The translations under genes and the position numbers were made by a program. From Hemibagrus wyckioides (taxonomy: Eukaryota; Chordata; Actinopteri; Siluriformes; Bagridae), in NCBI RefSeq assembly GCF_019097595.1, contig NC_080723.1:15196511-15260510 (forward strand): a stretch of 64,000 bases of DNA, in the 5' to 3' direction. The first letter of the stretch is position 1. Each line of letters opens with the position of its first letter. Shown here in pieces: positions 11,573 through 25,800 of this stretch. The notes beneath the pieces were generated by a model. The model did not search any database, was not told the origin of the DNA, and saw only the letters and a program-made list of their open reading frames with translations.

Positions 11573-14500
11573 TCAGAGGTTGTTGGCCTGGATGATCTGC
11601 TGCAGGATGCTGTCCACGTCCCCGGTGTCATAACTGATTCCCTGCATATCCAAATTGGGCAGAATGGAAGACAGGAGAGACACGACATTCCGGCGGATAG
11701 AGCGTAATCGATCCAGTGCGATACTGCAGAGAGAAATTCCTTTTGTTTAGGTAAAATAAACAAATTGCTTTCTAGTAAGAGAAAGTTAGTACAGGTATAC
11801 GCAAGCGTACCTGTCGTGAATGCTGGAGGGTGTGTTGGTGCTTTGCTCTCTCTTGTCACGTGTCTCTTTCTCCGTTTGTCTCAATTTGCTCTGGAGTTCA
11901 TCATTTTCCTTCTTAACTTTACTCAGCTCTGTAGCCAGAGCTTGGTTTTGGCTTTGCAGTTTAGCCAGTGTTTTACTCCAGTGCAGGTCATCTGCGAGGG
12001 CTACTGGTGCTTCCTGTTGTCCGGCAGGACTGACCGTCCTCTTTAAAATACTTTGCTGATCTGGCTGAGGTCCTGATTTCTAAAAATACACAGGGCCCAA
12101 ATTTTTTATGCAGGAACAAATATAACACATGAGCACTGAGGTTATTTCAATCTTTTTTGCTCCCCACTTTTTCTGTGTTCAGAAATAATATGTGTTCTGA
12201 TAGAGGCGGACCAGTGCAGTGTTTTTTAAACCAGCTTCAGCATAATCTCTTTAGTTTTAATTATAACGTAATTAACGTTATAATTATTTACATAAATAGC
12301 CTATTTCACCCCATTATTAACTAAATTAGTAACTGACTTTATCACTATTAACACTATCCTAGAGCGCTTATATGCGTAAAACAACTGCCTGTGTAAATGA
12401 AATCTAATCATCAGTCGTAATGAAAATGTGTTTGAAAGTTTATACATATGTATGTTTGTTCAGAAATGTCAATATCTTATGTTTATTCATAGCTGTTATT
12501 TTTTGCTAGACAAACACACTGGTTAATGTAGTGTAAAAAAAAAAAATCTCCAAAGAAATTGCTTTATCCAAGATTTTATTTGCTACCAAAATTCACTCTA
12601 TAATAAATTCTGCTCCTTCTTGGACTTTTCAGTAAGTGCTAATTTGTGTGATGTATGTATTAAAACAGGGATAAAAGCACAGTTCATTCTCACCTTAGAT
12701 GCCACAGAAGCTGTCGCCACAGTTTCCACCCCTGAGTCTGTTTTCCCATCATGTACACTTCCTGCTGACCCTGATACCTCCCCGTCTGATAACGGACTCA
12801 TCTGGACGACCGCTTCTCGTAGGCCGAGGATCCTCCTGAGGCGTTTGGCTTCCCGCTCCAGCTGGTCCAGTCTGCTAGTGAGTACAGACCGGTCTGGATT
12901 CTCCAACCGGAGCACAGTGTGTGGCTGCCTGCTGGTACGGCTAAGAGGAGGAACCACCACAGTCTGAGCAGGAGGGAGAGGGTGAGACCATGCCATGGAG
13001 GGATGGGGTGTGATTGGGTGAGGCCAGCCTGGGGGGCCAGTGGCAAGTTTTGGCTGGTCTTTAGTCTGCGGGGTTCGTGCCACTTGCTGCTCAGAAGGAG
13101 TTGGGTTTGCAGTGCTTTCTGTGTCAGGAGAAACTGCAGGACTTTTACTCTCATCCTTAGCATTTTTCTTGGTCTGGTTATTTTTGCTCTTTGTCTTCAA
13201 TATTTCCAGATTTTCCTCCACTGGCTCTTCCTCTGATTCTGTTGTTGTAGTTGATATCTCTTTTTCAGAGTCAGTGCGTTTTGGTGATTTGCTGCTGATT
13301 TCATTGTCTGTCCATGTTGCTTTTCTTTTGTTGCTAGAGGTTGGAAATTGATGAAGAATCAAAATGAGTACATTTTGCGAATAATCATGTCCTGTAGGTG
13401 AAATCTCTATAGAGTACATATTCTTTCTTTACATTGGTATACTCAACGTGATCTTCATCCACTGCACGTGTAATGCATGTGCTATTACCCTTCACAGGAA
13501 TATAGACCTGTTGTTTTTTTTGCCGTTAAAAATCTCTCGGTCTTTACTTTCAGATGCAGTGACTACAGACACAGACTACTCTTTGACCTTGATATGTATA
13601 AAATGTTAAACAGAAGATTTTTCTGTTCAGGTTTTTGGTTCTTTTCCCAAGAAAAGAAAAGCAAAACATTTCAGAACTTTTGTTTGTCATCACATACACT
13701 CCAGATAGTGTGAATAGACATTAATTTTATGAAAAACAGACTGAGACATTCATTTCAGTAGTGTGGACTATAGCTAAAACTGGTGCTATAGGTGATTTTT
13801 GAGATAAAGGTGACAGACCAGTTTTGTGAAGGTGTAGATTCGTCTTCTCTGCTCTCAGCCTCTGTCTCGATGGTAATAACAGTTTCATCCGGTGTGGTTT
13901 CTGAGGTGGGCTCAGGTGCCTCTTTGCTCTCAGTATGTGTTGGGCCTTTATCACTCTTAAACACACACACATGCACACATAAATGTGAGCTCAAAATAAA
14001 TATTAACTCTGTGAGAAAACGGTAAGAATGTTCAAAATAAAAAAAATCATATACATAAAGTGAACACACACAAAACACACAACTTTTCTTTTCTCTGAGT
14101 CTCTGTATGAACTGAGTTGTAGTGTTTGTTGGGGGGGGGTTGTATATATGCTTGTCTAATTTATTTTGTATTAGAGAAAATGTGTGACTAGCATGACCTG
14201 TCTCAGTTCTACAGCTAAATGTAGTCTTGCCTTGGCTCTCTTCCTGTAAAGATCAAGTTTGTTTAGAGTACAAAAGTTAGTCAGCCTAATACTTTGTTAG
14301 CTAAGTGTGATATCTTCACACGTGCTATAACCAATGTGTTGTATGCCTACTTGCCCCAGCAAAACTAATAAATTCAGTTTGTAATAGGATACTAGCTGTC
14401 ACAAGCTGTTACATGCAACTTTGTCCCTTTTCAACGTTGATGGTTGCCAGACTTTAAAAATGCTAAAACTCTACTTGTGATTGAGATGAATGCAAAAAAA

Positions 14501-17500
14501 TATATATCTTGTTTGTTTCAGTACAGGAAAACCTGAAACTTTTAGAACTTCATCTAGCTGAATAATGTCAAACTTGAGCCAGGTGAAGTGTTGTCCCAGA
14601 ATGCCACATATCTGGGTCCTTAAATATCCACACATTTGTGTTTATGATGCGTTTTTGATGCAATACTAACATCTGGGTATCATTTGAAACATTATACTGC
14701 TCTGATATATGACATTTAAATAATAGGCTCATGTTAGAAAAATATGTGCTTCTTAGAAGAACAGTCTAGACTTTATAATACTGTTTATTTTCCCTTCTGA
14801 GATCAACAGTGAATATTAGGAATGTATAGCTATAGGTGGCTTGCACTTCTGAAAAATTGAAAATCTAACAAATAAAATTTAACTCACTCGGGAGTACATG
14901 GATCAGCCATAACATTAAAAACACCTGCCTAATATTGTTCAGATCCGCAGTGTGCCGGCAAAACAGCTCTGACCCAACAAGACATGGACTCCACAAGACC
15001 TCTAAAGATGTGATGTGGTGTCTGCCACCAGCATATATTTAAGTCCTGTACATTCCACAGTGGGGCGTCCATGGATCTGATTTTTTTGTCCATCACAATT
15101 CACAGATGCTAGATCAGATTCAGATCTGGGGAATGTGGAGGCCAAGTCAACATCTTGTCCTGCTCCTCAAACTATTTCTGAACACTTTTTGCAGCTTGGC
15201 AGGGAAAGACCATTAGGGAATACTGTTGCCATGAAGTGGTGTGCAGCAATGTTTAGGAAGGTAACACCGTATCATTGATTGTCCATCCTTGGACCACTTT
15301 TGGTAGGTAGGTACTAACCACTGCATACTAGGAACACCACACAAGACCTGAAGTTTTGGAAATGCTCTGATCCAGTTGTCTAACACCACATTCTGGCCTT
15401 TATCGAATACTTACGCTTGCCCATTTTTCCTGCTTCGAGAACTGACTATTCACTTCCTGCCTAATATACTCCACCTCTTAAAAAGGTGCCATTGTAACAA
15501 GATAATTAGTCATATCACCTGTCAGTGGTTTTATGACCGCATGATATTTGCCTATAAATATTTGCCTTTATCTAAGCAAATCTGACTATATAAGTAACCT
15601 CATCTGCATTTAATCAATTGAGCTACGACGTCTGTCTGTATTCCACCAAACCCCATACAAACAAACACACCCGTACATACATTATGATGTGGTTACTCTC
15701 ACCCAGTTCTCACACTGTATATGTACTTGCATTTCCTTTTTCCTAGTCCTTCACATGTGTGTATGTGCAGTTCCTCTATAGACAAAGTGAAAGCAAAAGC
15801 ACGATTGCACGGTTAAGGCTGTGTGCACGTGTAGATGAGTCTTAATTAATTTACACTAATTTTATTATGGGGGGTGGGGTGGTGCTGCCAGGCTGTGGGG
15901 TTAGTTAGGTATGTAGGTTTTGCCTGCAATTTGGATATCTTTACATATTTTTTAGACCTCAGTGGTCCAGTTCGGCATTTCAGTGGACTCGTGTGGAGAT
16001 TTGCATTGACACAAAACAGGATCTACAATACTCAGCCAAAATCCAGCTATACAACCTGACACACAATGCATAATTATACGCCTTCCAGTCCTATTGTACC
16101 TTTTTATACCATAGCCTACTTCCATCTGTAACATGATTCGACAGGTTAATGTTAATGCGCTTGTTCTAATATGTTCTTGTCTCTGTAATAGCAGCTCATT
16201 TCATAGAAACGTGTATGACAGATGCTCCGCCTGTCCTATGACTAATAATAAAAGGGTTTAATAACATGTACATGTAAAATATATAATCACTGATATAATG
16301 ACGTTTTGTTAGAGACATATTTATTGAATATACAGTTATTATAGAAGGAGTGTTGTAGGCACTTTGTACACAGTGCTTTGCAAAGTTCCCAGCTTCAGGA
16401 CAAAGGAGCTTACAGTTGATAGAAGGTGTGTGGTGCTTTTCATTAACAAATGAAACTTTAAAATGGCAAATTGCTATAAGCAGAGTAACACACTCCAGAC
16501 TGGACTGTTATATAAAAATAATGCATTTTGGGGAGGCTGTGCGATTAAATAGACTTCAATCAAATAATTGATTAGTTCCAGTATACAAACTCAGTCCATA
16601 AAATATCAGAAGAAGTGGGTGAGGCATGAAGGATTAGGGCATTCCCAGTTAGCATGTCTCATAAACCATTGTAGCCACTTTGTGCCTTTCTATCTGTTGG
16701 CTATTGAAGTACTATGTTGATCAACACATAAAATGCAAAGCAAGATTTGGGTGAGATTCATTTGGGTTATTTCACTTATCTTTTCTTATCAAAACAATAC
16801 AAAAACAAACAATACAAAAAAAGAACCCCCAAAATCAACATGATTACTGTTTTAACTGAATATTACACTAGGAATTCAAATTGTTGGGCTCTCATTATAT
16901 CACTTCTGTGTCTCACTTGAATTTTTCCATACAATCTAAAAGAGAAAGTGAGACTAACTTCCATCAGCAGTGCAATGATATTCCTGACTGGCTTCCTTGT
17001 ATTTGCATGCTTAAAGAGGATATTCAAAACTATAGCAGATTTCTACAGCATTTACTTCTGTTCTTGTGTGTGTGTGTGTGTGTGAGAGAGAAAGAGAGAC
17101 AGAGAGTAAGAACAAAAGAGATGTTGTGGGTATGAAAGGAAGAAAGAGAGAGAGATAGAAAGAGAGAGACAGAGAGAGCGAGAGAAAGTTTTATCTCCTG
17201 TTGGTGTTTTGACCTTGTCGAGAAAATGAAAAAATTCATTTTTATGTCGTTTTATTTTGTTCCTTCTGATTACCAAAAATTTGGTTACCTGTCATTTCAT
17301 ATTAACCAACCAGCTCTCCCCTATCACATGACAACAACCAAACAGGAAGGGTGGAGGCTAATATGTGAACCCTGGCAGCAGCATCGTTTCTAACTGCTGC
17401 TCATGCTGCATCACAAGGTAGTGTAACACACTCAGAGGAAAGTGCTGTCTGCCCTTTTCCACATACATGAGCTCACAGATAGCTGTAGCATCTCCTAACA

Positions 17501-19794
17501 ATAACGGTGAAAGCTTTTATGTTTGCACCACTCAGGAGCCCAAACTTCTATTTAAAAAAAGCATTTGCTTTGGCTTACTCAGGTTAGTGTTCAAGTTAGA
17601 CAAACATCATTAACAGAAGGCCAGTTTGCGGATAGTAAGACACATTTGTGTATGTATGTGTGTGTGTGTGTATTCAGTCTACTCACCTCCACTGATTTTC
17701 CTCTTCGCTTGGCCCAAACTTCTCTGTAAATACAAAAACAAACAGAAGACGCATTATTAAAGCTACACGTCGCACTGCTGGAGATTCCTCACTCTGAATG
17801 TGTTTAGAGTCAAAGTGAAAATCAATTCGTTTGTGGCTAAAGAATGTAGCAAAGCGGTGTCAAATTGGGACTGGGATGCTAGTCAAGCTATTGTAACTTG
17901 ACGATGCTGATCTGTGACAAATTTATAAATGCAAGAGAAGAGCTACATATCATTTAAATGCAGAAAATGACATGTGGTTTGTTTTACACTGTTTTCACAG
18001 TTGAGTGCTCAGGATGTGGTACAACAGTAACCCGACCATGCCACAGTCTGTCCAGGGCCTCTCTCTCTCTCTCTCTCTCTCTCTCGCACACATACACACA
18101 CACACACACACAAAAATACAAACACATGAACTTTGGCTGTTGTGAAGTCATTACTGCTTTTTGTGTGTTTTCTCATAGCTCGGTGTCAGCTCATCCTCAG
18201 GCTCCTCAGCTTCCTCAGGCACTAAGCAGCTCCTTTGAGAGAACAACATAATAACATCATACTCCATTTAGCTGCTTGTTATATGTAAGAGCAGAAAATA
18301 TGTATATATTTTCGAGGTATAAACATAAGATGTAGTTCAGGAGAGGAGTTCTTTAAGTAAACGGAATTAAAATCGAAGTATATAAACTTTAAACACTAAG
18401 CAAGGTTTTACCTTTTGTTCTCTGGAACGCTACCAAAAGTTATTTCAACAACATTATTATGTGTAAAAGGTGTTATGACTCTTTTGAAAACTGGTACTGT
18501 TAAATGACTATGTAATGAGTCAGATGAACTACTGCATTAAATAAACATCATGTTTTAAACAGGAATGTCTACTCCCCTGCTCTTTCTTGCAATTGTCCAA
18601 CATACGAATCACATGGCAGCAGAATGCCTAAAATTATTTAGATATAGAACCCAAACTGGTGAGATCATATTTTCAGTATCGTTTGCTATGAACACTAAAT
18701 GAATCTCTTGCCTTGAACCTGCTTGATTTTATGCAGATTGACTGATAACTGCATGGACTGCATGGATAGCTAAAAAGTGTTCCTATTAAAGTGGCTAGCA
18801 AGTGTGTGTTATAATATTAATGTATTGTGATAATATTGATAAATAGTGATTAGAACATAAGGATAACAGATCATTTTGGGTCTGTGTTGGGTCTGGCTGA
18901 TCAGAAATTCGCAGGAATTCAGTGTTAGCGCTGACCTCAGGCGACCGATAGGGTGCTGGCTGCAGGTGAACTGCTCAGGAATGTTATTTTTGAACAGGTG
19001 TCTGGGAATACCCCTCCACTTCATACAGTCATCACACTGCAGCCAAATCACATTCCTGAAAAATAAATAAATAAAGTGTGCACAAGTGTGCTGCTTTTCA
19101 GTCTGAACAGCATTTCAGCTCCAGCCCTAGAGCTGTGATCAAAATTTACGACTTCCTCAGTTATGAATATTTATATATAATGTATGTATAAATTGTGATA
19201 GTGGTGAGCTTAGTTAAAGTCAGCTGCTTGGCTATTGTCAGATATCATCTGCATCTTAATCACATCACATACGTAAGTTTCTCTGTTTGCTCTTTGTATA
19301 TTTAGCATTTAAAACATGCAATTATTTAACATAACACAGGATTGATTATATTTTCATTTAAACTCTGAAGAGCACACACTATTTGGTGTGTATTTAAAAA
19401 AAAAAAACAATGTGCAATAAACCTAGATTCATTGTAATAAACAATCCTGTTTAACATTAACATGTTGTACGTTCCCGTTCAACCCAAAGCAGGCAGAGCT
19501 GTTCCTGCACCCCAGATAAACTTGAAAAGAAATAAGCTCATATTGTCTATGTTAGGGCAATAAACTTAAGCCAGATATCATCACACGCTTCAGTGAGTGC
19601 TGTACAACCATCGGCTGTCTCTATGAGTTGATTTACTGATAAGGTTCCTGCTCTTTCTTCCGGTTTCAGGTCACAACTCAAATGCAGACCTGACTGAACT
19701 GTTTCCGTCTTTTTATCACTACCAGACAGTTCTAGAGGTCTGTTGTTTTTGTGTGTGTGTGTGTGAGAAAGAGTGTGTGGGAGAGAGTGAGAGA

Positions 19795-19827
<33 letters not shown>

Positions 19828-22800
19828 GGGAGAAAATGTGTGAGCACTTTATGCAGACACATAAGCTATGTGGTTTAACAGAAAAATTCTTTCATGAAAG
19901 GCTGTTCTCTTTTTACTAAGCAGCCCAGTAGATGTCTCTTACTTATGTGTGTATGTGTGTGTGTGTATATATAACTTGGTATCATGTATTGTTTTGCATT
20001 TACTGTGTTGTAGCACTTTGCATAAAGGGTGCTCTGTTTAAGGACTTCCTGTACAGTGTGTGTAATTAGTCGGCACATGCTTTCAAACTCTTCGTTCAGC
20101 TTACGCTCTTTCCTCTTCTTCTTTTTCATCCTCCTCTTCCTCCTCCTCACTCTCGTCATAATCCTCAGTGTTTCCTTCTACGCTTTTTCTCTCCAGCGCT
20201 CGGAATGCTCTCTCTTTCGCTTTCTTTTCCTTTTTCTCCCGCCAATAGTCGTTAAGTTTGTTGCCGAGGGCAGCCATTGTGAGTCTGAGGGGAAAACGAC
20301 AGCATAATATACAAAGCTGAATGTTTTTAGTCTATGCCAAAGGTAACATCATGTCAGCAGTAACATCATGTCCTGTAGGTGTATTTTTATGAGCGGAATT
20401 CCTGTATGGCAAGATTTTAAATCATCAAGTGTCAGGTGTGTTTAGTAAAAGCAGAGACAGTGATATAGCGAGTATCAGTTTACCTGTACTCTTTTGTGTA
20501 CTCAAAATCCTGCTTGTTGTGAGCTGGTTTCAGAAAGTTACACTCAATTACTCCGATAACACCCACTCCAGACCTCAGGCCAGACGACTGCCAGAGGGGA
20601 AGAATCAAATACAAAAGGTTAAGAGTTCAAATATTCTGTTGTTATATAGGAAAGAAGCCCATATTGGCTAAAAGGAGAAATCCTTGCTGTGTGATTATAT
20701 GAGAATTACATTCAATACCTTGATCTGGCAGCCAACTTTCTCATAAGACTTGATGAGTCTGTTGTTGTGGTACATCATGATGCCGTAATGATCTTTGTTT
20801 TTATGGTTAAAGCCAAAGGTAATCTTCACTCGTTCATTCTGATTCAGCCGAGGTTAAGGAAAATGCAAAAATTCAAGTCCGTCTCCTATGGTGAGTATTA
20901 ACGCCTGAGTCAGTTTCACCTGCATCACATCTGAGCCAATTGTATCAAACGTGAATGAGTGAAGAAGTGAGCATGCTCTTACTGGGTATGAGGTACTTCA
21001 TTCCTCTCTCATACTAATACAGAGCGATGCAAATGAATCATGGTTCATCTTTATGGTCTCATTTTGAATGTATGCAGCACTTTCCTCCTGGTGTGCTCCA
21101 TTTAGAATGTGCATGCAACATGTGTGCATCCTGCATCTATATGACACGTTGATTGTGTCCATATTGCAATAGGGCTGTGTCTCAAACTGCATCCATTGTA
21201 GACAGATCTTTTTTTAATATTAACACTAAGACAATTTCCTATAAAATGTTTTGTGTGTGAGTTTTAAAAACCTCTCCTGTAGCCTTAAATCCTAAGTATG
21301 TACTTGCCGAGTATGTACTCGTCTGGATCTTTAGATCATTTAAAACTTCCAATTGTAAGGTCTTGGGTTTCAAATTAAGATGCAGCAAACCATCTCAACA
21401 ACTGTGAAACTGTTGTGTCTACAAGTGCATACCTAGTCATGAATAAAGTATAAACCTGGCCTTAGCCCTTTTTCCCTCCCAGACTGGTAAGGGGTTTTTT
21501 TTTTTTTTGTTGAAACATGAGACTGTTTGCTTAGTCAAGTGTAACCTGATTTCTAACCTGATTTTTAAAATCTGATTTCTAAACATCCAGTGAACTTCCT
21601 GTTCCTGGTCAAGTTTAACAATAGGAAAGGAAAAGTATGCTGAGATCTGCAGAGGAGATGGAATGCCTTCTCAGTATACAAAGGAAAGAATACTCAGAAA
21701 GAAAAAGCCCCTTGTATAAGGATACAATGAATTGTGGTTTATAAACATCATTTTCGATCATGGACAGACTCTTCGCCACTAGTTTGGTCTGAACTTTCTT
21801 CCCTCTGAGGATGATCTGAATCCTGGGTTTCAGATACAGAATGCTGAGATATGCCTGAGAGAGAAAACGGTGACAGAAAAAAAGAAAAAGTTACATTTGT
21901 TAAGTCTTCATGTGTGTTGTTTTCAATTGCTCTGATCGCATCTACCCTTCACTCACTCTGAGAGAGTAATCCATCTCTGGGATGATATGGTCAGCTCTGT
22001 GAGGTGCAGAGTAACGTCTCTTTGCTTTTCCCTCCATCTCCTCTGAGCGGATCTCTGGCAGGCGAATGTCCTCCTCATCGGCATCAAAGTCAAACTCGGG
22101 CTTCCCGTCTTTGTTCCTATAAGTAACGGCACAAAATCAGTTGCTTACTCCATCATTTAAATCTCCTTACATCAAAACTCAGGGATTCATTCAGGTTTTG
22201 AAGCAGCTAACATTATTAACTTCTGTATTTTAACGAACACAAAGACTAACCTAAATGCATCTTATATAATGCCAAACCAGTTTAAGAGGACGCTGACTGA
22301 ACCAAACCTTCGTAAAAAGGTAAGTGGTTAAAAAAGAAACTGCCTCATTATTATAACAGACTGGTGAGGATCCTACAGCTACAAACAGTACACCTTTACA
22401 CAAGTTCTTTTCCGTACAGTTTGTTAGAGTAAACCAGTGCTGCACTGTTTACATGAAACCACTGTGTGCAGTCCATATTCAAATCATGATAATGAGTTAC
22501 ACCAGATAAACATGATTTGTTTAACAAAATAACAGATATGAAAAAGGGGAAAGGATTGAAAATGATGTTGTTTTAAGGAAATGGTTTTCTTGCTGAAACG
22601 TTTTCGGAAGCTCAAATATTTTTTCATAAACTAAAAAATAACTAAAAGCTAAGCGTTTCAGTAAAAGGATAAAGTCATTAAGGAAATTGTAAAAAGTTTT
22701 TAAAAAAATCTTAAAGATTAGGTAGAGTTTAAAGATTTGGGCAGAGTTTAGACCTTGCTCCTCCGAAGCAGGTTTGTCTGTTAATTCACATTTCTAAATG

Positions 22801-22861
22801 ACTTCCAACCCAATAGATGTTTATATATATATATATATATATATAAATACATATATAATAC

Positions 22862-22893
<32 letters not shown>

Positions 22894-25800
22894 TCGTCAG
22901 ATTACTAAGATGTAGATGAGATGAGGATATGTGTATGGGCATTTGTAATGAGCTTATGTTGCTGTAACTAGCAGCTCATTCAGTTGCTTGTTTGTTTGTT
23001 TTTTACCTGCGTATGTTCCAGATGAGGATCTTGGTGCCCTTCTTGCCTGGGATGGAGTCGAGCTGTTGCTGTAGTTCAGACTCTGACTGGAAGAGAGAGT
23101 GTGTGAGAATGGCTCTCAGACTGGCCTCTGAATCCTCTGTGATTACCAAAGACTGTAAGGGAACCAAAGTTAAGGAAGGATGGCAAGCAGGAGGAATCTT
23201 CAGTAAAGCGTTTCTTTCTTCCTTTGACATGGTCTCTCATATTCTTCGCTCCTGACATTTTTCAGTGCCTCAGTTTTAGACTAATGGCATCTGGTGCTGA
23301 AGAAGGGATGTGTTGGGGAAAAGCATTAAGTTAGACATTACATAGAAACAAATCATTTTAGTATTCAATTACTCCAGTTTACATATTAATATTTTACTTG
23401 AGTTACTTATGATGGCACTAAATTTCACCCCATAAACCTTACACAGGAAACTTTTCACTACATTATACTTAATACACTGGAAACAGAACACAAAGCCACC
23501 AATCACATCACATCACTTTTTTTTGTTACTTTAGAAAAGAAAAAGGGATGAAAAACTGATTCACTATTTCAAACATTTATTCTCAAACATGAGTTAATAT
23601 TATTATTATTATATGTTAAACTTACATTTTATACAGAAACATGTTTCTATTTAATAAGCCTATAGCTCTGCTGCCTCTCAGCTGCATTAGCGTGTATTTC
23701 AGCATCGAAACTGAAAAGAGATGACAGATCTGATATATAAGATACACAAATAATAAAGCCTATGGTAGCTCAGAGGTTAAGGTGTTGGGTTACTCATTGG
23801 AAGGTTGTGAGTTTGAATACCAGGTCCCCCAAGATGCCACTGCTGGGCCCTTGAGCAAGGCCTTTAACCCTCAATTGCTCAGTTGTATAAAATGATTTGC
23901 TCTGGATAAGGGCTTCTGCAAAATGCCAGAAATATGAGTATATAACTATAACAAAATGTATATCAATTATATGCTGTATATAAGGTATAAAGTATGTCTC
24001 CTGCTTATAAAGGATATTAGTCTGTTGGTTGAATGGTGCTATAGGTACAATGACAGCCTGAGCTTTAATGGCATGCAGGAAGGTCTGCGAGAGCATGCCA
24101 ACACTCTGACATCCTCCATTCTTAGTGAAGATCAGAGCATCACGCCCCAGTCGCATCGATCCTGATTTGAAGCCGTTACCATAGATCCCTATGGCCTGGT
24201 GAGTGCCTTTACCAGATCCTTTCTCTGTGAAACCAAAGCTATATATATAGAGAGAAAGACAAAGAGGCTGTAATCCAAAACCTAAACAGATAAAGCTAAA
24301 CAAAAAAGTTGCAACAAATATAACATGCAAATGGTCTGTATTCCATCAAGGGCACATAAAAGAGGAATGTCTACATCACTACAGTAATGAACAGAATCAT
24401 GTTTTAACCAAGTCATGAGGTAAATAAAGAATATATTTGCAAGACAAACATACATTCCAGGTATCTGGATCATAAACACTGCTTGTAGACCTTTAACAAA
24501 TGAGAATAATGTAAACTGGTGTCATGATTAGGCAGAAAAAGGCTTGGCTATATTTCCCATCAGCCCCTGCATGTTGTCTCTCACACCTGATCTACGTTTC
24601 CCCTCTCTATTTAAGTTCTGCTTTCTGTATACACCGTTGTCTGTTGATACGGTGTGTTGTTTGTCATTTCACATTCCTTAGCCCTGCTCATTGTTTGTAT
24701 GTTTTGCTCTTTTATTTTCTATTCCCCATTCGGTTGTTTCTTTCGCACCTTATAAAATAAAAGTCTGCATTTCTCGACAAGTCCATTAGACAACTGGCTT
24801 ACCACTTATTCAATTAACTGCAATCACTTAGAACTGAATATATATCTACAGCATATAGTTTATTCAATCATTTATAAGTTTATAGAAATGCTGGGTGGGT
24901 GTTCTGTGATTCTGTGAGTTTAGTACTCTAACCTGAAGTATAAAGCACAGAAACACCCTCAGTACTTTTCCTCTAATGATTGATGGCTTACCACTGGATG
25001 CTTTACTATAATTGTTATTATTATTTTATTACAAGTTCACGTTCAAATCTATATGAATTCATGTTTGCAGCAGCTTTTAACACTATCATGTTTATCTCTG
25101 TTCTTGTATAGTTTCTATAGTTAGTTAACTGAAACGCGGAAAATCGTATCAATTCCTCATAGGCATATCCTTCTATGTTAAAATCAAGAGTAATGTTAGA
25201 TAATAGAACTGATATATAAGCAAGTGGATACATGCTATAACACAAAAAAAGGATATGTAATCAATATAAAAGAAAGCATTTATAATGCTTATAGCAGTTA
25301 TTAGTCTGTTATTAGGAAAATAGAAAGAATTTCTACAGGACCAGTCTGGACTACATACACTTTGATCAAACTGAGAGCTCATCTAAATGATATCTGACCT
25401 AAATATGTTTAAAGAAAGAGGTTTGGGATGTGTTGAAAGTGTTTCCTGACCCACCTGAGCATCTTGTGTAGTTTACTTGGCGTCATCCCACTGCCATTAT
25501 CTGTAAAGCTAAGACATAGCTCCTCTTTTACAGTGACCACATCGATCCAGATCTGCTTGGCTGTGACCCCGGGATCAGATGCGTTATCTACCAGACAGAA
25601 AGACAGTAAAGTTAATGGCTGACTCTTATGACACACATTTATTAGTAAATTATGTAACCTAGCAGACTATTTCTTATGTCAAACACACACAAAGCTTGGA
25701 GAACAGTGTCAATAAACTCTTTTTTCGGCCACTCATATCACTTTGAAACACTGTTCTACAAACAGCCATGAGGAGGAACAAATAACTGTGAGTCACAGTG

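Noticed and set aside
14219..14264. A possible extra MORC exon on the minus strand, starting GAAGAGAGCCAAGGC after a TTTACAG acceptor
   Set aside because: It is 46 nt and would shift the frame between exons 13 and 14, and its donor (CAG/GTCATG) is poor. The chain without it is fully in frame.
19875..20159. 94-codon minus-strand frame rich in Arg/Lys/Glu
   Set aside because: Shadow of MORC exon 10 in the wrong frame plus intron sequence; the true frame there gives the acidic run before the CW finger.
23761..23830. Possible tRNA gene
   Set aside because: Boxes A and B are present, but no cloverleaf forms and the sequence continues into a SINE body and LINE-like tail.
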